A stretch of 64,000 nucleotides of DNA. Source: Tepidiforma sp. GTDB taxonomy: Bacteria > Chloroflexota > Dehalococcoidia > Tepidiformales > Tepidiformaceae. The stretch's first letter is position 1, and each line of letters begins with the position of its first letter. Shown here piece after piece: positions 35,328 through 43,707 of this stretch. The translations under genes were made by a program, and so were the position numbers. Location of the stretch: positions 372,001 to 436,000 of the forward strand of contig NZ_BPIG01000002.1 in the NCBI RefSeq assembly GCF_026003995.1. Reading direction: 5' to 3'. A model generated the notes under the pieces. The model saw only the letters and a list, made by a program, of their open reading frames with translations. It was not told the origin of the DNA and searched no databases.

Positions 35328-36422
35328 GTGCGCGTCCTCATCGCTCCCCAGGAGTTCAAAGGCAGCCTCACCGCCGACGAAGCAGCGGCCGCCATCGCCG
35401 CCGGCATCCGCGCCGCCCGCCCCGCCTGGCAGCTCGACCTCCTTCCGCTCTCCGACGGCGGCCCCGGCCTCCTCGATGCGCTCCGCCGCGCCGTCCGCGC
35501 CGATACCGCCGCGGCCGTCGTCCACGATCCCCTCGGCCGCCCGGTCCTCGGCCGCTACCTCCGCCTCCGCGAATCCGGCGACGCCGTCATCGAAGCCGCC
35601 CAGGCCAACGGCCTCTTCCACCTGAAGCCCGAAGAGCGCGACGCCCTCCGCGCCGATACCTTCGGCGTCGGCGAGCTCATCGCCGCAGCCGCCGCCGATG
35701 AACCCCCGCGCATGCTCATCGGCGTCGGCGGCAGCGCCACCACCGACGGCGGCGCCGGCGCCCTTCGCGCCCTCGGCGCCCGCTTCCTCGATGCCGCCGG
35801 CACCGAACTCCCGCCCGGCGGCGGCCCGCTTGCCCGCCTCGAACGGATCGACTGGCGCCCGCCGCCCTGGCTCGGCCGCTTCCCCATCGTCGTCGCTGCG
35901 GACGTCCGCTCGCCCCTCTGCGGCCCGGCCGGCGCGGCCCGCGTCTTCGCCCCCCAGAAAGGCGCCGCCCCCGCCGAGGTCGACCTCCTCGAAGAGGCCC
36001 TCGAACGGTTCGCCGCCGTCGTGCGCCGCGTCACCGGCGTCGACCTCCGGGGACTCCCCGGCGCCGGGGCGGCCGGCGGTCTCGCCGGCGGCCTCCACGC
36101 CTTCCTCGGCGCGTCCATCGAGAGCGGCTTCGACATCGTCGCCGGCGTCACCCGCTTCGCCGACCGCCTCGCCGCCGCCGACCTCGTCATCACCGGTGAA
36201 GGCAGCTACGACGAGCAGTCGCTCGCCGGCAAGGTCACCGGCCGCGTCCTCGAGGCCGCCCGCGCCGCCGGCAAGCCCGCGGTGGTCTTCGCCGGCCGCG
36301 CCAGCCTGCCCGGCGCCCGCACCATCGCCGAACTGGAACCCGACCCTGCCCGCGCCATGGAGCGCGCCGCCGTCCTCCTCCGCCAGCTCGCTGCCGCCTG
36401 GGCTGCCGAGCAGCCCGCCTGA
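35328..36422 (+). CDS. Glycerate kinase
   Basis: A 364-residue GlxK-type glycerate kinase: IAPQEFKGSLTADEAAAAIAAGI, PLSDGGPGLLDAL, GVGGSATTDGGAGAL and ITGEGSYDEQSLAGKV are the diagnostic segments. It phosphorylates glycerate with ATP, normally to 2-phosphoglycerate. GTG start directly after the small membrane protein gene. A CitE/HpaI-like lyase and a PEP-mutase-like lyase elsewhere in the window could feed related C2/C3 acids, but linkage is not shown. Confidence 0.9.
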   Translation: MRVLIAPQEFKGSLTADEAAAAIAAGIRAARPAWQLDLLPLSDGGPGLLDALRRAVRADTAAAVVHDPLGRPVLGRYLRLRESGDAVIEAAQANGLFHLKPEERDALRADTFGVGELIAAAAADEPPRMLIGVGGSATTDGGAGALRALGARFLDAAGTELPPGGGPLARLERIDWRPPPWLGRFPIVVAADVRSPLCGPAGAARVFAPQKGAAPAEVDLLEEALERFAAVVRRVTGVDLRGLPGAGAAGGLAGGLHAFLGASIESGFDIVAGVTRFADRLAAADLVITGEGSYDEQSLAGKVTGRVLEAARAAGKPAVVFAGRASLPGARTIAELEPDPARAMERAAVLLRQLAAAWAAEQPA

Positions 36423-36423
36423 A

Positions 36424-36702
36424 TCAGCCGGCGCGCCCGCTGTGCCGGCTCCAGAGCCGCAGCGTCTCCCGCAGCCGCTCCGCCGTCCGCTCGTCCACCG
36501 CCCCTTCCCCCAGCACGCAGTCGTTCAGGTGCCGCTCCAGCACCAGCTGCCCCGCGCTCTCCAGCCCCGACCGCGCCGCCAGGAGCTGCGTCAGCACGTC
36601 CTCGCAGCACCGCTGCTCCTCCAGCATCTTCCGCAGCCCGCGCACCTGCCCCTCCACCCGCGCCAGCCGGTCCAGCAGCCGCTTCATCTCCTCATCGTTC
36701 AC
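36424..36702 (-). CDS. csoR: CsoR-family copper-sensing repressor
   Basis: A 92-residue all-helical repressor of the CsoR/RcnR family. The Cu(I) ligand set is exact in spacing: C33 (RCCEDVL), H58 and C62 (RHLNDC), matching C36/H61/C65 of M. tuberculosis CsoR (gaps of 25 and 4). The persulfide sensor CstR lacks that His, so copper is the likelier signal. GTG start at 36702 is preferred because the family starts just before the first helix (MKRLLDRLARVEGQVRGL). Divergent from trxA with an operator-like palindrome between them. Confidence 0.88.
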   Translation of the reverse strand: MNDEEMKRLLDRLARVEGQVRGLRKMLEEQRCCEDVLTQLLAARSGLESAGQLVLERHLNDCVLGEGAVDERTAERLRETLRLWSRHSGRAG

Positions 36703-36724
36703 GCGCCGCCTCCATCCCGGGGGC

Positions 36725-36754
36725 TTGACTCGATATACCCCTCGGGGGTATAGT
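36725..36754 (+). promoter_or_regulatory. trxA promoter
   Basis: -35 TTGACT (36725-36730), an 18-nt spacer and -10 TATAGT (36749-36754), the best sigma-70-type promoter in the window. The spacer and -10 are covered by the palindrome described next, so a repressor bound there would block transcription. Confidence 0.7.
36734..36752. promoter_or_regulatory. CsoR-type operator
   Basis: TATACCCC-TCG-GGGGTATA is an 8-bp perfect inverted repeat. The TACCC..GGGTA core with A/T-rich flanks is the kind of site known for CsoR-family repressors. It lies between csoR and trxA, over the trxA -10, and would let CsoR control both directions. Confidence 0.75.
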
Positions 36755-36815
36755 CGCACTACCGGTCCATCACCGCAATCCCCGCGGCAGCCACGCCGGG
36801 AAAGGAACCACCCAC

Positions 36816-37142
36816 ATGTCCGAAGTCCGCGAAGTCACCGACGCCACCTGGGAACACGACGTCGTCAAGTCCGACCTGCCCGTCCTCGTCGATTTCTGGG
36901 CGCCCTGGTGCGGCCCCTGCCGCATGGTCGCCCCCATCGTCGAAGAGCTCGCCCAGGAGTACGCCGGCAAGGTCAACTTCCTCAAGATCAACACCGACGA
37001 AAACCCGATGGTCCCCGCCAAGTTCGGCATCCGCTCCATCCCCTCCCTCCTCATCTTCAAGGGCGGCGAACTCAAGGGCACCATCGTCGGCTTCCGCCCC
37101 AAGAGCGACCTCAAGAAGCGGCTCGACGAAGCCCTCGCCTGA
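36816..37142 (+). CDS. trxA: Thioredoxin
   Basis: A 108-residue thioredoxin with the WCGPC active site (C32, C35) and the conserved cis-Pro (RSIPSLLIF). It reduces disulfides in cytoplasmic proteins and is recharged by the thioredoxin reductase encoded 76 bp downstream. Its promoter is overlapped by the CsoR-type operator, so its expression is predicted to rise with copper or thiol stress. Confidence 0.95.
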   Translation: MSEVREVTDATWEHDVVKSDLPVLVDFWAPWCGPCRMVAPIVEELAQEYAGKVNFLKINTDENPMVPAKFGIRSIPSLLIFKGGELKGTIVGFRPKSDLKKRLDEALA

Positions 37143-37170
37143 GCCCGGCACCCCACCGCCACCACCCCCA

Positions 37171-37197
37171 GCGGCCGCCCGGGCAACCGGCGGCCGC
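37171..37197 (+). terminator. Hairpin between trxA and trxB
   Basis: GCGGCCGCC (37171-37179) and GGCGGCCGC (37189-37197) pair perfectly around a 9-nt loop, followed by TTCC rather than a T run. It could partly terminate after trxA, giving more thioredoxin than reductase, or protect the 3' end. Confidence 0.45.
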
Positions 37198-37218
37198 TTC
37201 CACTCCCCGGAGCACCCC

Positions 37219-38163
37219 ATGAGCGACTACGACATCGCCATCATCGGCGCCGGCGGCGCCGGCCTCACCGCCGCCATCTACGCCGCCCGCGCCCGCCGCA
37301 AGACCATCATCTTCGAAGGCAAGGTCATCGGCGGCCAGATCGCCACCACCGACATCGTCGAAAACTTCCCCGGCTTTCCCGACGGCGTCAACGGTTTCGA
37401 CCTCGCCCAGCTCATGTTCCGCCAGGCCGAAAAATTCGGCGCCGAATTCGCCTACGAGCCCGTCGACCGCCTCACCCCGCTCCCCGGCGGCGGCTTCGAA
37501 CTCGCCACCTCCGAGCGCACCATCACCGCCCGCGCCGTCATCGTCACCGCCGGCGCCGATTACAACAAACTCGGCGTCCCCGGCGAAGCCGAATTCACCG
37601 GCCGCGGCGTCTCCTACTGCGGCACCTGCGACGCCGCCTTCTTCGCCGGCAAAGACGTCATCGTCGTCGGCGGCGGCGATTCCGCCATCGACGAAGGCCT
37701 CTTCATCACCCGCTACGCCAGCACCGTCACCGTCGTCCACCGCCGCGATACCCTCCGCGCCAGCGCCATCCTCCAGGAGCGCGCCTTCGCCGAGCCGAAG
37801 ATGCGCTTTCGCTGGAACACCGTCGTCGACGCCATCGAAGGCACCGAGAGCGTCGAACGCGTCCGCCTCCGCAACGTCGTCACCGGTGAAACCGAGACCG
37901 TCCCCATCGACGGCGTCTTCATCTTCATCGGCCAGACGCCCAACTCCCACCTCCTCCAGGGCCTCATCCCGCTCGACCCGGGCGGCCACGCCATCGTCGA
38001 CCTCGACATGACGACCGCCCTCCCCGGCCTCTTCGTCGCCGGCGACCTCCGCACGAAGGCCGCCCGCCAGCTCATCAGCGCCGCCGGCGACGGCGCCACC
38101 GCCGCCATCAGCGCCGAACACTACCTCGCCGAACTCGACGCGCGCCCCGAGCGCCACGCATAA
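37219..38163 (+). CDS. trxB: Thioredoxin reductase
   Basis: A 314-residue NADPH/FAD thioredoxin reductase. FAD site GAGGAGLTAAIYAAR, redox pair C134-G-T-C137 (usually CATC), NADP site VVVGGGDSAIDEG, HRRDTLRAS and a C-terminal GLFVAGDLR. Works with the thioredoxin just upstream. CGTC instead of CATC is a mild deviation and should still be active. A strong hairpin follows the gene. Confidence 0.94.
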   Translation: MSDYDIAIIGAGGAGLTAAIYAARARRKTIIFEGKVIGGQIATTDIVENFPGFPDGVNGFDLAQLMFRQAEKFGAEFAYEPVDRLTPLPGGGFELATSERTITARAVIVTAGADYNKLGVPGEAEFTGRGVSYCGTCDAAFFAGKDVIVVGGGDSAIDEGLFITRYASTVTVVHRRDTLRASAILQERAFAEPKMRFRWNTVVDAIEGTESVERVRLRNVVTGETETVPIDGVFIFIGQTPNSHLLQGLIPLDPGGHAIVDLDMTTALPGLFVAGDLRTKAARQLISAAGDGATAAISAEHYLAELDARPERHA

Positions 38164-38171
38164 CGCACGCC

Positions 38172-38196
38172 CGGGCCGGCGAAACCCGCCGGCCCG
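38172..38196 (+). terminator. Terminator hairpin after trxB
   Basis: A 9-bp perfect stem (38172-38180 with 38188-38196) around GAAACCC, GC-rich and followed by CCTTCG. It ends the trxA-trxB unit and separates it from the FmdB gene promoter at 38222. Confidence 0.55.
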
Positions 38197-38221
38197 CCTT
38201 CGCAAGCCGCCCGCGACCCGC

Positions 38222-38227
38222 TAGGAT
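38222..38227 (+). promoter_or_regulatory. -10 hexamer TAGGAT, leaderless spacing (FmdB)
   Basis: TAGGAT is followed by CCGCGC and the ATG at 38234, a 6-nt gap, with no possible ribosome binding site in between. Confidence 0.5.
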
Positions 38228-38233
38228 CCGCGC

Positions 38234-38533
38234 ATGCCGCTCTACGAGTTCAAGTGCGCAAAATGCGGGGCCATGGCCGAGGTCTTCACCCGCACCGTCC
38301 TCGCCCAGGTCGAGCCGCCCCCCTGCCCCGAGGCCGGCGGCCAGCGCGGCCACGAGATGCGCCGCATCGTCAGCGCCTTCGTCCGCCACCAGACCCTCAA
38401 GGACAAGATCGCCGAGGCCGAGGCGAAGTACGGCAAGGAAGTCGATGCCGCCATGGGGCCCGCGCCCGACGTCGGCAAGTACGCCCGCCGCTACGAAAAG
38501 CTCGCGAAAGACCTGCCGCCCGAGCCGAACTGA
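38234..38533 (+). CDS. FmdB-family zinc-ribbon protein
   Basis: A 99-residue protein starting MPLYEFKCAKCGAMAEVF, the FmdB zinc-ribbon pattern (first CxxC). The second pair is reduced to a single Cys plus a nearby His (CPEAGGQRGH), so zinc binding may use C-C-C-H. The C-terminal half is charged and helical. Function of the family is unknown, with a proposed regulatory role. Confidence 0.78.
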   Translation: MPLYEFKCAKCGAMAEVFTRTVLAQVEPPPCPEAGGQRGHEMRRIVSAFVRHQTLKDKIAEAEAKYGKEVDAAMGPAPDVGKYARRYEKLAKDLPPEPN

Positions 38534-38545
38534 CCGCCCGCCCGC

Positions 38546-39364
38546 CTACTCCCCGATGAGGTGGCGCAGCTTCCGCGCCGCCTCCGCGTCGATCACCTCG
38601 TCTTCGAACCGCGCCGCCCACGCCCCCTCGGCGCGCGCCGCCTCGTACGCCTCCACCGCCGCGTTCGCCCGCTCCTTCACCAGCGGCCCCGGCGCGAATG
38701 CCGCGTTCGCCGTCACCACGTACCGCACGTCCGGCAGCACTGCCCCCGCGAAGCCGTGCTGCGCGAGGTACGTCAGCTCCAGCCCGTCGCTCGTCACCAG
38801 CGGCATGATGCCCAGCCCCCGGCAGACGGCCACCACCTTCCCCCGCGCGTATGCCAGCCGGTCGCCCCGCTGCTCCGGCCGTGCGCCGAGGTCGCGCGCC
38901 AGCCGTTCGGCGTGCAGCACCAGCCCGCCCACGCGCGGCGCAGCCATTGCGATCTGCTCCGCGTGCAGCAGCCCGCGCGCCGTGTCGATCACCGGGAAGA
39001 CCGCCGTGTCGCCGGGTTCGATCCCCCGCCGCAGCTCGAACTCCCGCAGCGCGACCGCCATGTCCCGCACGTCCTGCGGCTCCACCGCGTGGGGGAGCAG
39101 CACCCCGCGCACCAGCGGGCTCAGCAGCGCATCGAGGTCGTCGCGCAGCAGCCGCGTTTTCGGGTGGTTCACCATCACGAGCGCGGCCTTCTCCGCCTGC
39201 CCGGCGGCACCCAGCACCGCCGCAGCGTTTCGCCGCGCCTCGTCCAGCGGCGCCCGCGCATCCGCCACGCTCAGCAGCAGCGCGTCCGCCGCCGAGCCGA
39301 GTGCCTCCTGCGCGGCGTCCAGCCCGCCGCTCCCGATGGCGACGATGCTGCGCAGCCGCCTCAC
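38546..39364 (-). CDS. HpcH/HpaI (CitE-like) aldolase/lyase family protein
   Basis: A 272-residue TIM-barrel protein of the citrate lyase beta / HpaI family: VNHPKTRLLRDDLDALLSP, GDTAVFPVIDTARGLLHAEQI, VGGLVLHAERLARDLG and VKERANAAVEAYEAARAEG near the end. CitE-like members cleave citramalyl-CoA, malyl-CoA or related acids. GTG start overlaps the DinB stop (GTGA). Substrate unknown. Confidence 0.82.
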   Translation of the reverse strand: MRRLRSIVAIGSGGLDAAQEALGSAADALLLSVADARAPLDEARRNAAAVLGAAGQAEKAALVMVNHPKTRLLRDDLDALLSPLVRGVLLPHAVEPQDVRDMAVALREFELRRGIEPGDTAVFPVIDTARGLLHAEQIAMAAPRVGGLVLHAERLARDLGARPEQRGDRLAYARGKVVAVCRGLGIMPLVTSDGLELTYLAQHGFAGAVLPDVRYVVTANAAFAPGPLVKERANAAVEAYEAARAEGAWAARFEDEVIDAEAARKLRHLIGE

Positions 39365-39918
39365 CGGTTCGCCCCGCCGCCGATGTAGCCGCCCACGATG
39401 ATCGGCGGCGGCTCCAGCGCCGCGAGGTGGAGGTCGCCAACCAGCGCCATCACCCCCTGCAGGTGGTCCAGCGCGTGGCGGTACATCACCTCCGCGATCC
39501 ACTGGCAGGTCAGCGGCCCCCAGCGCGTATCCGTCCGGTAGCGCGTCCACGTCGCATCGCCCATCGCCCGGAAGATCGCCAGCTCCTCATCCCGCATCCG
39601 CTGGATGTCCGCCATGATCGTCCCGACCGGCTCATCCGGGTCGTACCGCCGCTCCCGCCACTCCCGCCGGCTGTAATCGCGCGGGTCCAGCATCTCCGGC
39701 ACCGTCGCCCACCGCAGCAGCGGCAGGTAGACCTCCTGCTCCATATCGCGCAGGTGCGAAAGGTGCTCGTGGATCGACCACTCGCCCGGCACCGGCCGGT
39801 AGTGCGCCTGCTCCGCCACCAGCCCCCGCACCACCCAGGCCAGGTCGTCGGTCACCGAACGCAGCCGCGCCGTCAACTCCGTACGGTACGTCCCGATTTC
39901 GCTCACGTGCGCCTCCAT
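39361..39918 (-). CDS. DinB-family protein
   Basis: A 185-residue DinB-like four-helix protein: PGEWSIHEHLSHLRDMEQEVYL and YRHALDHLQGVMALVGDLH give the histidine ligand pattern. It may start at the ATG at 39918 or at a GTG four codons later, which has GGAGG five bases upstream. Shares an operon with the CitE-like gene. Paralogous to the DinB gene at 26730 but clearly different in sequence. Confidence 0.78.
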   Translation of the reverse strand: MEAHVSEIGTYRTELTARLRSVTDDLAWVVRGLVAEQAHYRPVPGEWSIHEHLSHLRDMEQEVYLPLLRWATVPEMLDPRDYSRREWRERRYDPDEPVGTIMADIQRMRDEELAIFRAMGDATWTRYRTDTRWGPLTCQWIAEVMYRHALDHLQGVMALVGDLHLAALEPPPIIVGGYIGGGANR

Positions 39919-39979
39919 CCCCGCTGGGCGCCAGTCTACGCGAAATCGATCACCAGCGCGAGCAGTTTCCGCCTGCCGC

Positions 39980-41302
39980 CTACAGGATCGGCAGGTACTC
40001 CCGCAGCTCGAAATCCGTCACGTGCCGCCGGTAGCGCTCCCACTCGATCCGCTTGTTCGCGATCAGGCTCTCGAACACGTGGTCCCCGAGCGCCTCCCGG
40101 AGGAAGGTGGACTTCTCCGCCACCTCGATCGCTTCGATGAGCGAGCCCGGCAGCATCTCGATCCCGCGCGCGGCCCGCTCGGCCGGCGTCATCTCGAACA
40201 CGTTCTCTTCCACCGGCGGCGGCAGCGGCCGCTCGTTTTCGATCCCGTCCAGCCCTGCCGCCAGCATCACCGCGAACGCCAGGTACGGGTTGCAGGCCGC
40301 ATCCGGCGACCGGTACTCGATCCGGGTGTGGATCTCCTTCCCCGGCTTGTACTCCGGAATCCGGATCAGGTCGCTCCGGTTCCGCCGCGCCCAGCTCAGG
40401 TAGACCGGCGCCTCGAACCCCGGCAGCAGCCGCTTGTAGCTGTTCACCCACTGGTTCGTCACGAGCGTGATCGCCCGCGCATGGTGCAGCAGCCCCGCGA
40501 TGTACCCCTTCGCCACCGCGCTCAGGTGGTACGGGTCGTCCGGGTCGAAGAAGGCGTTCCGCTCCCCCTTGAAGAGCGACTGGTGGACGTGCATCCCGCT
40601 TCCGTTCACCCCTTCGATCGGCTTCGGCATGAAGGTCGCGTACACCCCGTTCGCCGCCGCGATCTCTTTCACCACCAGCCGGTACGTCATCGCCGCGTCC
40701 GCCATCGTCAGCGCGTCGGTATACCGCAGCGTGATTTCGTGCTGGCTCGGGGCCACCTCGTGGTGGCTGTACTCCACCTCGATCCCCATCGCCTCCAGCG
40801 TCAGCACCGTCTCCCGCCGGAGGTCGCTTCCCCCGTCGCTCATCTGGTCGAAGTACCCGCCCCGGTCGAGCGGCACCGGCTCGCTCTCCGAGGCGAAGTA
40901 GAAGTACTCCATCTCCGGGCTGACGTAGAACGTGTAGCCGAGGTCCGCCGCCCGCTTCAGCTGCCGCTTCAGCACGTACCGCGGGTCGCCCTCGAACGGC
41001 TCACCCCCCGGGTACGTGATATCGCAGAACATCCGCGCGACGCTCGCCTCTTTCGGACGCCACGGCACCAGCTGAAACGTCGCCGGGTCTGGCTTCGCCA
41101 CCATGTCCGACTCATCGATGCGGGCGAACCCCTCGATGCTGCTCCCGTCGAAGCCCATCCCCTCCTCGAGCGCCTTCTCCAGCTCCTCCACCGTGATCGC
41201 AAAGCTCTTCAGCGCCCCCACGATATCCGTGAACCAGAGGCGGATGAACTTCACGTTGTGTTCGCGGCAGGCAGAGAGGACGTACTCAGCGGATTCGTTC
41301 AT
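39980..41302 (-). CDS. glnA: Glutamine synthetase, type I (alpha-like)
   Basis: A 440-residue glutamine synthetase. MGFDGSSIEGFARIDESDM, FYVSPEMEYFYF, EVAPSQHEITL, GVNGSGMHVHQSLFKG and TRIEYRSPDAACNPYLAFAVML hold the metal, ammonium and glutamate sites. Length and the missing adenylylation loop (present in ~470-residue GSI-beta) point to GSI-alpha, regulated by feedback. ATG at 41302 has GGGAG upstream; TACACT (antisense at 41341-41346) may be the -10, and an 11-codon longer GTG start at 41335 is possible. Confidence 0.94.
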   Translation of the reverse strand: MNESAEYVLSACREHNVKFIRLWFTDIVGALKSFAITVEELEKALEEGMGFDGSSIEGFARIDESDMVAKPDPATFQLVPWRPKEASVARMFCDITYPGGEPFEGDPRYVLKRQLKRAADLGYTFYVSPEMEYFYFASESEPVPLDRGGYFDQMSDGGSDLRRETVLTLEAMGIEVEYSHHEVAPSQHEITLRYTDALTMADAAMTYRLVVKEIAAANGVYATFMPKPIEGVNGSGMHVHQSLFKGERNAFFDPDDPYHLSAVAKGYIAGLLHHARAITLVTNQWVNSYKRLLPGFEAPVYLSWARRNRSDLIRIPEYKPGKEIHTRIEYRSPDAACNPYLAFAVMLAAGLDGIENERPLPPPVEENVFEMTPAERAARGIEMLPGSLIEAIEVAEKSTFLREALGDHVFESLIANKRIEWERYRRHVTDFELREYLPIL

Positions 41303-41357
41303 CGGCAGCGGCTCCCGGCGCGCCCCGCGCGCCACCCGGCAGTGTACCGAACCCGTG

Positions 41358-42701
41358 TTACGGGGAGATTGCCCGGCCGCGCCGGCGCGGCCCTCCCCCG
41401 TTCAGTACCCGCCCGAAGAGGTCGTACTCCGCGGCATCCTCGATGCGCACCCGCACCCGCTCCCCCGGCTCGGCCCGGCCCCGCGCGAACACCAGCCCGT
41501 CCACTTCCGGCGCTTCCCGGTAGGTGCGCCCGGCGACGACCGGCCGGCCGTCCTCGTCCTCCCCGGTCCCCTCGACCAGCAGGTCCAGCTCCCGGCCGAT
41601 GAACCGCGCCGCCCGCCGCGCCGAGATCGCCTGCTGCATCGCCATGAACCGCTCCCGCCGCTCCGCCTTCACCTCGTCCGGCACCTGCCCGTCCATCCCG
41701 TACGCCCCCGTCCACTGCTGCCGCGAATAGGTGAAGCAGCCGGCGTGGTCGAACTCCACCGCCTGCGCGAACGCCAGCAGCTCCTCGAACTCCGCCTCCG
41801 TCTCCCCCGGGAACCCGGCGATGAACGACGTCCGCAGCACGATGTCGGGCATCGCCGCCCGCAGCTCCTCGATGAACCGGTACACCTTCTCGAGGTTGTG
41901 CGGCCGCTTCATCCGCCGCAGCACCGCCTCGCTCCCGTGCTGCAGCGGCACGTCGAGGTAGTGCACCACGTTGGGCAGCTCCGCCATGGCCGCGATCAGC
42001 TCCGGCGTCACCCGGCTCGGGTAGGCGTACATCAGCCGCAGCCACGTCCCCGGCACCGCCTCGCTCAGCATCCGCAGCAGGCCCGGCAGCCCGCTCCCCA
42101 CCGGCATCCCGAGATCCTCGCCCCACGCCGTCGTGTCCTGCCCGACGAGCACCAGCTCCTTCGCGCCGGCGCCAGCCAGCCGCTGCGCCTCCTTCACCAG
42201 CAGCCCCGCCGGTGCGGAGCGCAGCCCGCCCTTGATTTTCGGAATCACGCAAAACGTGCACGGCGCATCGCACCCGTCCGAAATCTTCAGGTACGCGCTC
42301 GGCCCCGCGACCCGGACGTTGCTCTCCGGGATGTCGTAAATCGCCTCCACGTCCACCTGCAGCAGCTTCGCCACCTCGTGCCACTGCCCCACGCCGAAGA
42401 CGTGGTCGATGCCCGGTGTCCCCTCCTTCACCTCCCGCCCGTACAGCTGCGTCATGCACCCGGCGACGATGAGCGTCTGCCCGTCCCGCTTCGCCGCCGC
42501 CAGCTCCTTCACTGCCGCCATCGATTGCGCCTGGCTTTGCTCGATGAACCCGCAGGTGTTCACGATGATCGCGTCCGCCTCCCGCGGGTCCGCGACCGGC
42601 AGCAGCTCGCCGCCCTCCAGCAGCCGCGCCAGGTGCGAGCTGTCCACGTCGTTCTTCGGGCAGCCGAGCGTCACCAGGTGGTACGTCCGCGGCACCGCCA
42701 T
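41358..42701 (-). CDS. rimO: Ribosomal protein uS12 methylthiotransferase
   Basis: A 447-residue radical-SAM methylthiotransferase. Three N-terminal Cys (LGCPKND, NTCGF, VAGCM) bind one 4Fe-4S cluster; the radical-SAM motif CDAPCTFC follows at SDGCDAPCTFCVIP; a TRAM domain ends the chain (FIGRELDLLVEG). RimO adds a methylthio group to an aspartate of uS12; the LGCPKNDVDSSHLARLL start and layout fit RimO better than MiaB. One-nucleotide overlap with the upstream RodZ-like gene. Confidence 0.93.
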   Translation of the reverse strand: MAVPRTYHLVTLGCPKNDVDSSHLARLLEGGELLPVADPREADAIIVNTCGFIEQSQAQSMAAVKELAAAKRDGQTLIVAGCMTQLYGREVKEGTPGIDHVFGVGQWHEVAKLLQVDVEAIYDIPESNVRVAGPSAYLKISDGCDAPCTFCVIPKIKGGLRSAPAGLLVKEAQRLAGAGAKELVLVGQDTTAWGEDLGMPVGSGLPGLLRMLSEAVPGTWLRLMYAYPSRVTPELIAAMAELPNVVHYLDVPLQHGSEAVLRRMKRPHNLEKVYRFIEELRAAMPDIVLRTSFIAGFPGETEAEFEELLAFAQAVEFDHAGCFTYSRQQWTGAYGMDGQVPDEVKAERRERFMAMQQAISARRAARFIGRELDLLVEGTGEDEDGRPVVAGRTYREAPEVDGLVFARGRAEPGERVRVRIEDAAEYDLFGRVLNGGGPRRRGRAISP

Positions 42702-43618
42702 CACTGCCCCTCGCTCACGACGATCTGCACCCGGGAGCCGGCCGCCATCTCCACGTCCGGCGCCGGCGACTGGTCGATGACCGTCCCCGCCGGCTGATTG
42801 CTCTTCACCCGCTGCACCAGCGGCTCGTACCCCGCCTCCCGGATCGCCAGCACCGCCACGCTCTCCTGCACCCCGCGGACGTCCGGCACGAGCCCCGGCG
42901 TCACCGGCAGCCCGCTCGAACCCGTCGGCGTCGAACCCGCCGCCTGCGTCGGCACCGGCGTGTTCCCCAGCGAGCCCGGCGGCGTCGTGTCGTTGCCCCC
43001 CGCAAGGTTCGCGAGCAGGTAGGCCACGAACACCACCCCGAGGATCGCCGCGATCGCCACGATCGCGATGAACGCCGAGCGCGTCTGCGCCGCCGGGTCC
43101 GGCTTGATCCGCCGCGCCGGCGCCGGCACCCCGATATCGACCCCGATGATCGGCTCGTAGCTGCTCCCGGCAGGCTCGGCCGCCGGCCGCCGCGGCGGTG
43201 CCGCCCGGCCGATGACAGGCTCCTCCTCGCGCGGTGCCGGCCGGCCCGGTCCCGGCCGCGGCCCGCCCGGTCCCGTCGCAGCCGCCGCGCCCGGCTTCGT
43301 CCGCCATGCCGGCCGCGAGGCCGAGACCGGGCTGATCGGCCGGTCCATGCTCGGCCGCTGCGGCTCCGCCTCCCGCCCGTACGGGTCGTCGTCCTCCCGC
43401 GGGAACATCGCCAGCATCTCCTGCGGGTCCAGCCCCAGGTACTGCGAATACGACCGCAAAAACCCGCGCGCATACACCGGCGCAGGTATCACATCGAACT
43501 GCTCCGCCTCCAGCGCCGCCAGGTAGCGGCGCGAAATGCGCGTGTCGCGTTCAGCATCCTCGAGCGTCAACCCGCGCGCCTCCCGCGCGCGCGTCAACAG
43601 GCTCCCCAGTTCACCCAT
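42701..43618 (-). CDS. RodZ-like HTH membrane protein with C-terminal PASTA domain
   Basis: A 305-residue protein with three parts. Residues 1-75: a helix-turn-helix of the RodZ/HTH_25 type (LLTRAREARGLTLEDAERDT, RGFLRSYSQYLGL). Residues ~75-180: Pro/Arg-rich cytoplasmic linker. A single transmembrane segment near 185-208 (FIAIVAIAAILGVVFVAYLL). After a Thr/Pro-rich stretch, a PASTA domain (VPDVRGVQESVAVLAIREAGY ... PDVEMAAGSRVQIVVSEG). It suggests a cell-shape or cell-wall sensor that binds peptidoglycan fragments outside. Coupled to rimO. Confidence 0.85.
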   Translation of the reverse strand: MGELGSLLTRAREARGLTLEDAERDTRISRRYLAALEAEQFDVIPAPVYARGFLRSYSQYLGLDPQEMLAMFPREDDDPYGREAEPQRPSMDRPISPVSASRPAWRTKPGAAAATGPGGPRPGPGRPAPREEEPVIGRAAPPRRPAAEPAGSSYEPIIGVDIGVPAPARRIKPDPAAQTRSAFIAIVAIAAILGVVFVAYLLANLAGGNDTTPPGSLGNTPVPTQAAGSTPTGSSGLPVTPGLVPDVRGVQESVAVLAIREAGYEPLVQRVKSNQPAGTVIDQSPAPDVEMAAGSRVQIVVSEGQ

Positions 43619-43707
43619 AGGCCGTCGTGCCCCAGCAGGGGTATCGCGAACGTATCAGGTTCCACCCCTAAACGGTAGACGAACGAAAACCGCCCTATCC
43701 CATCCCG

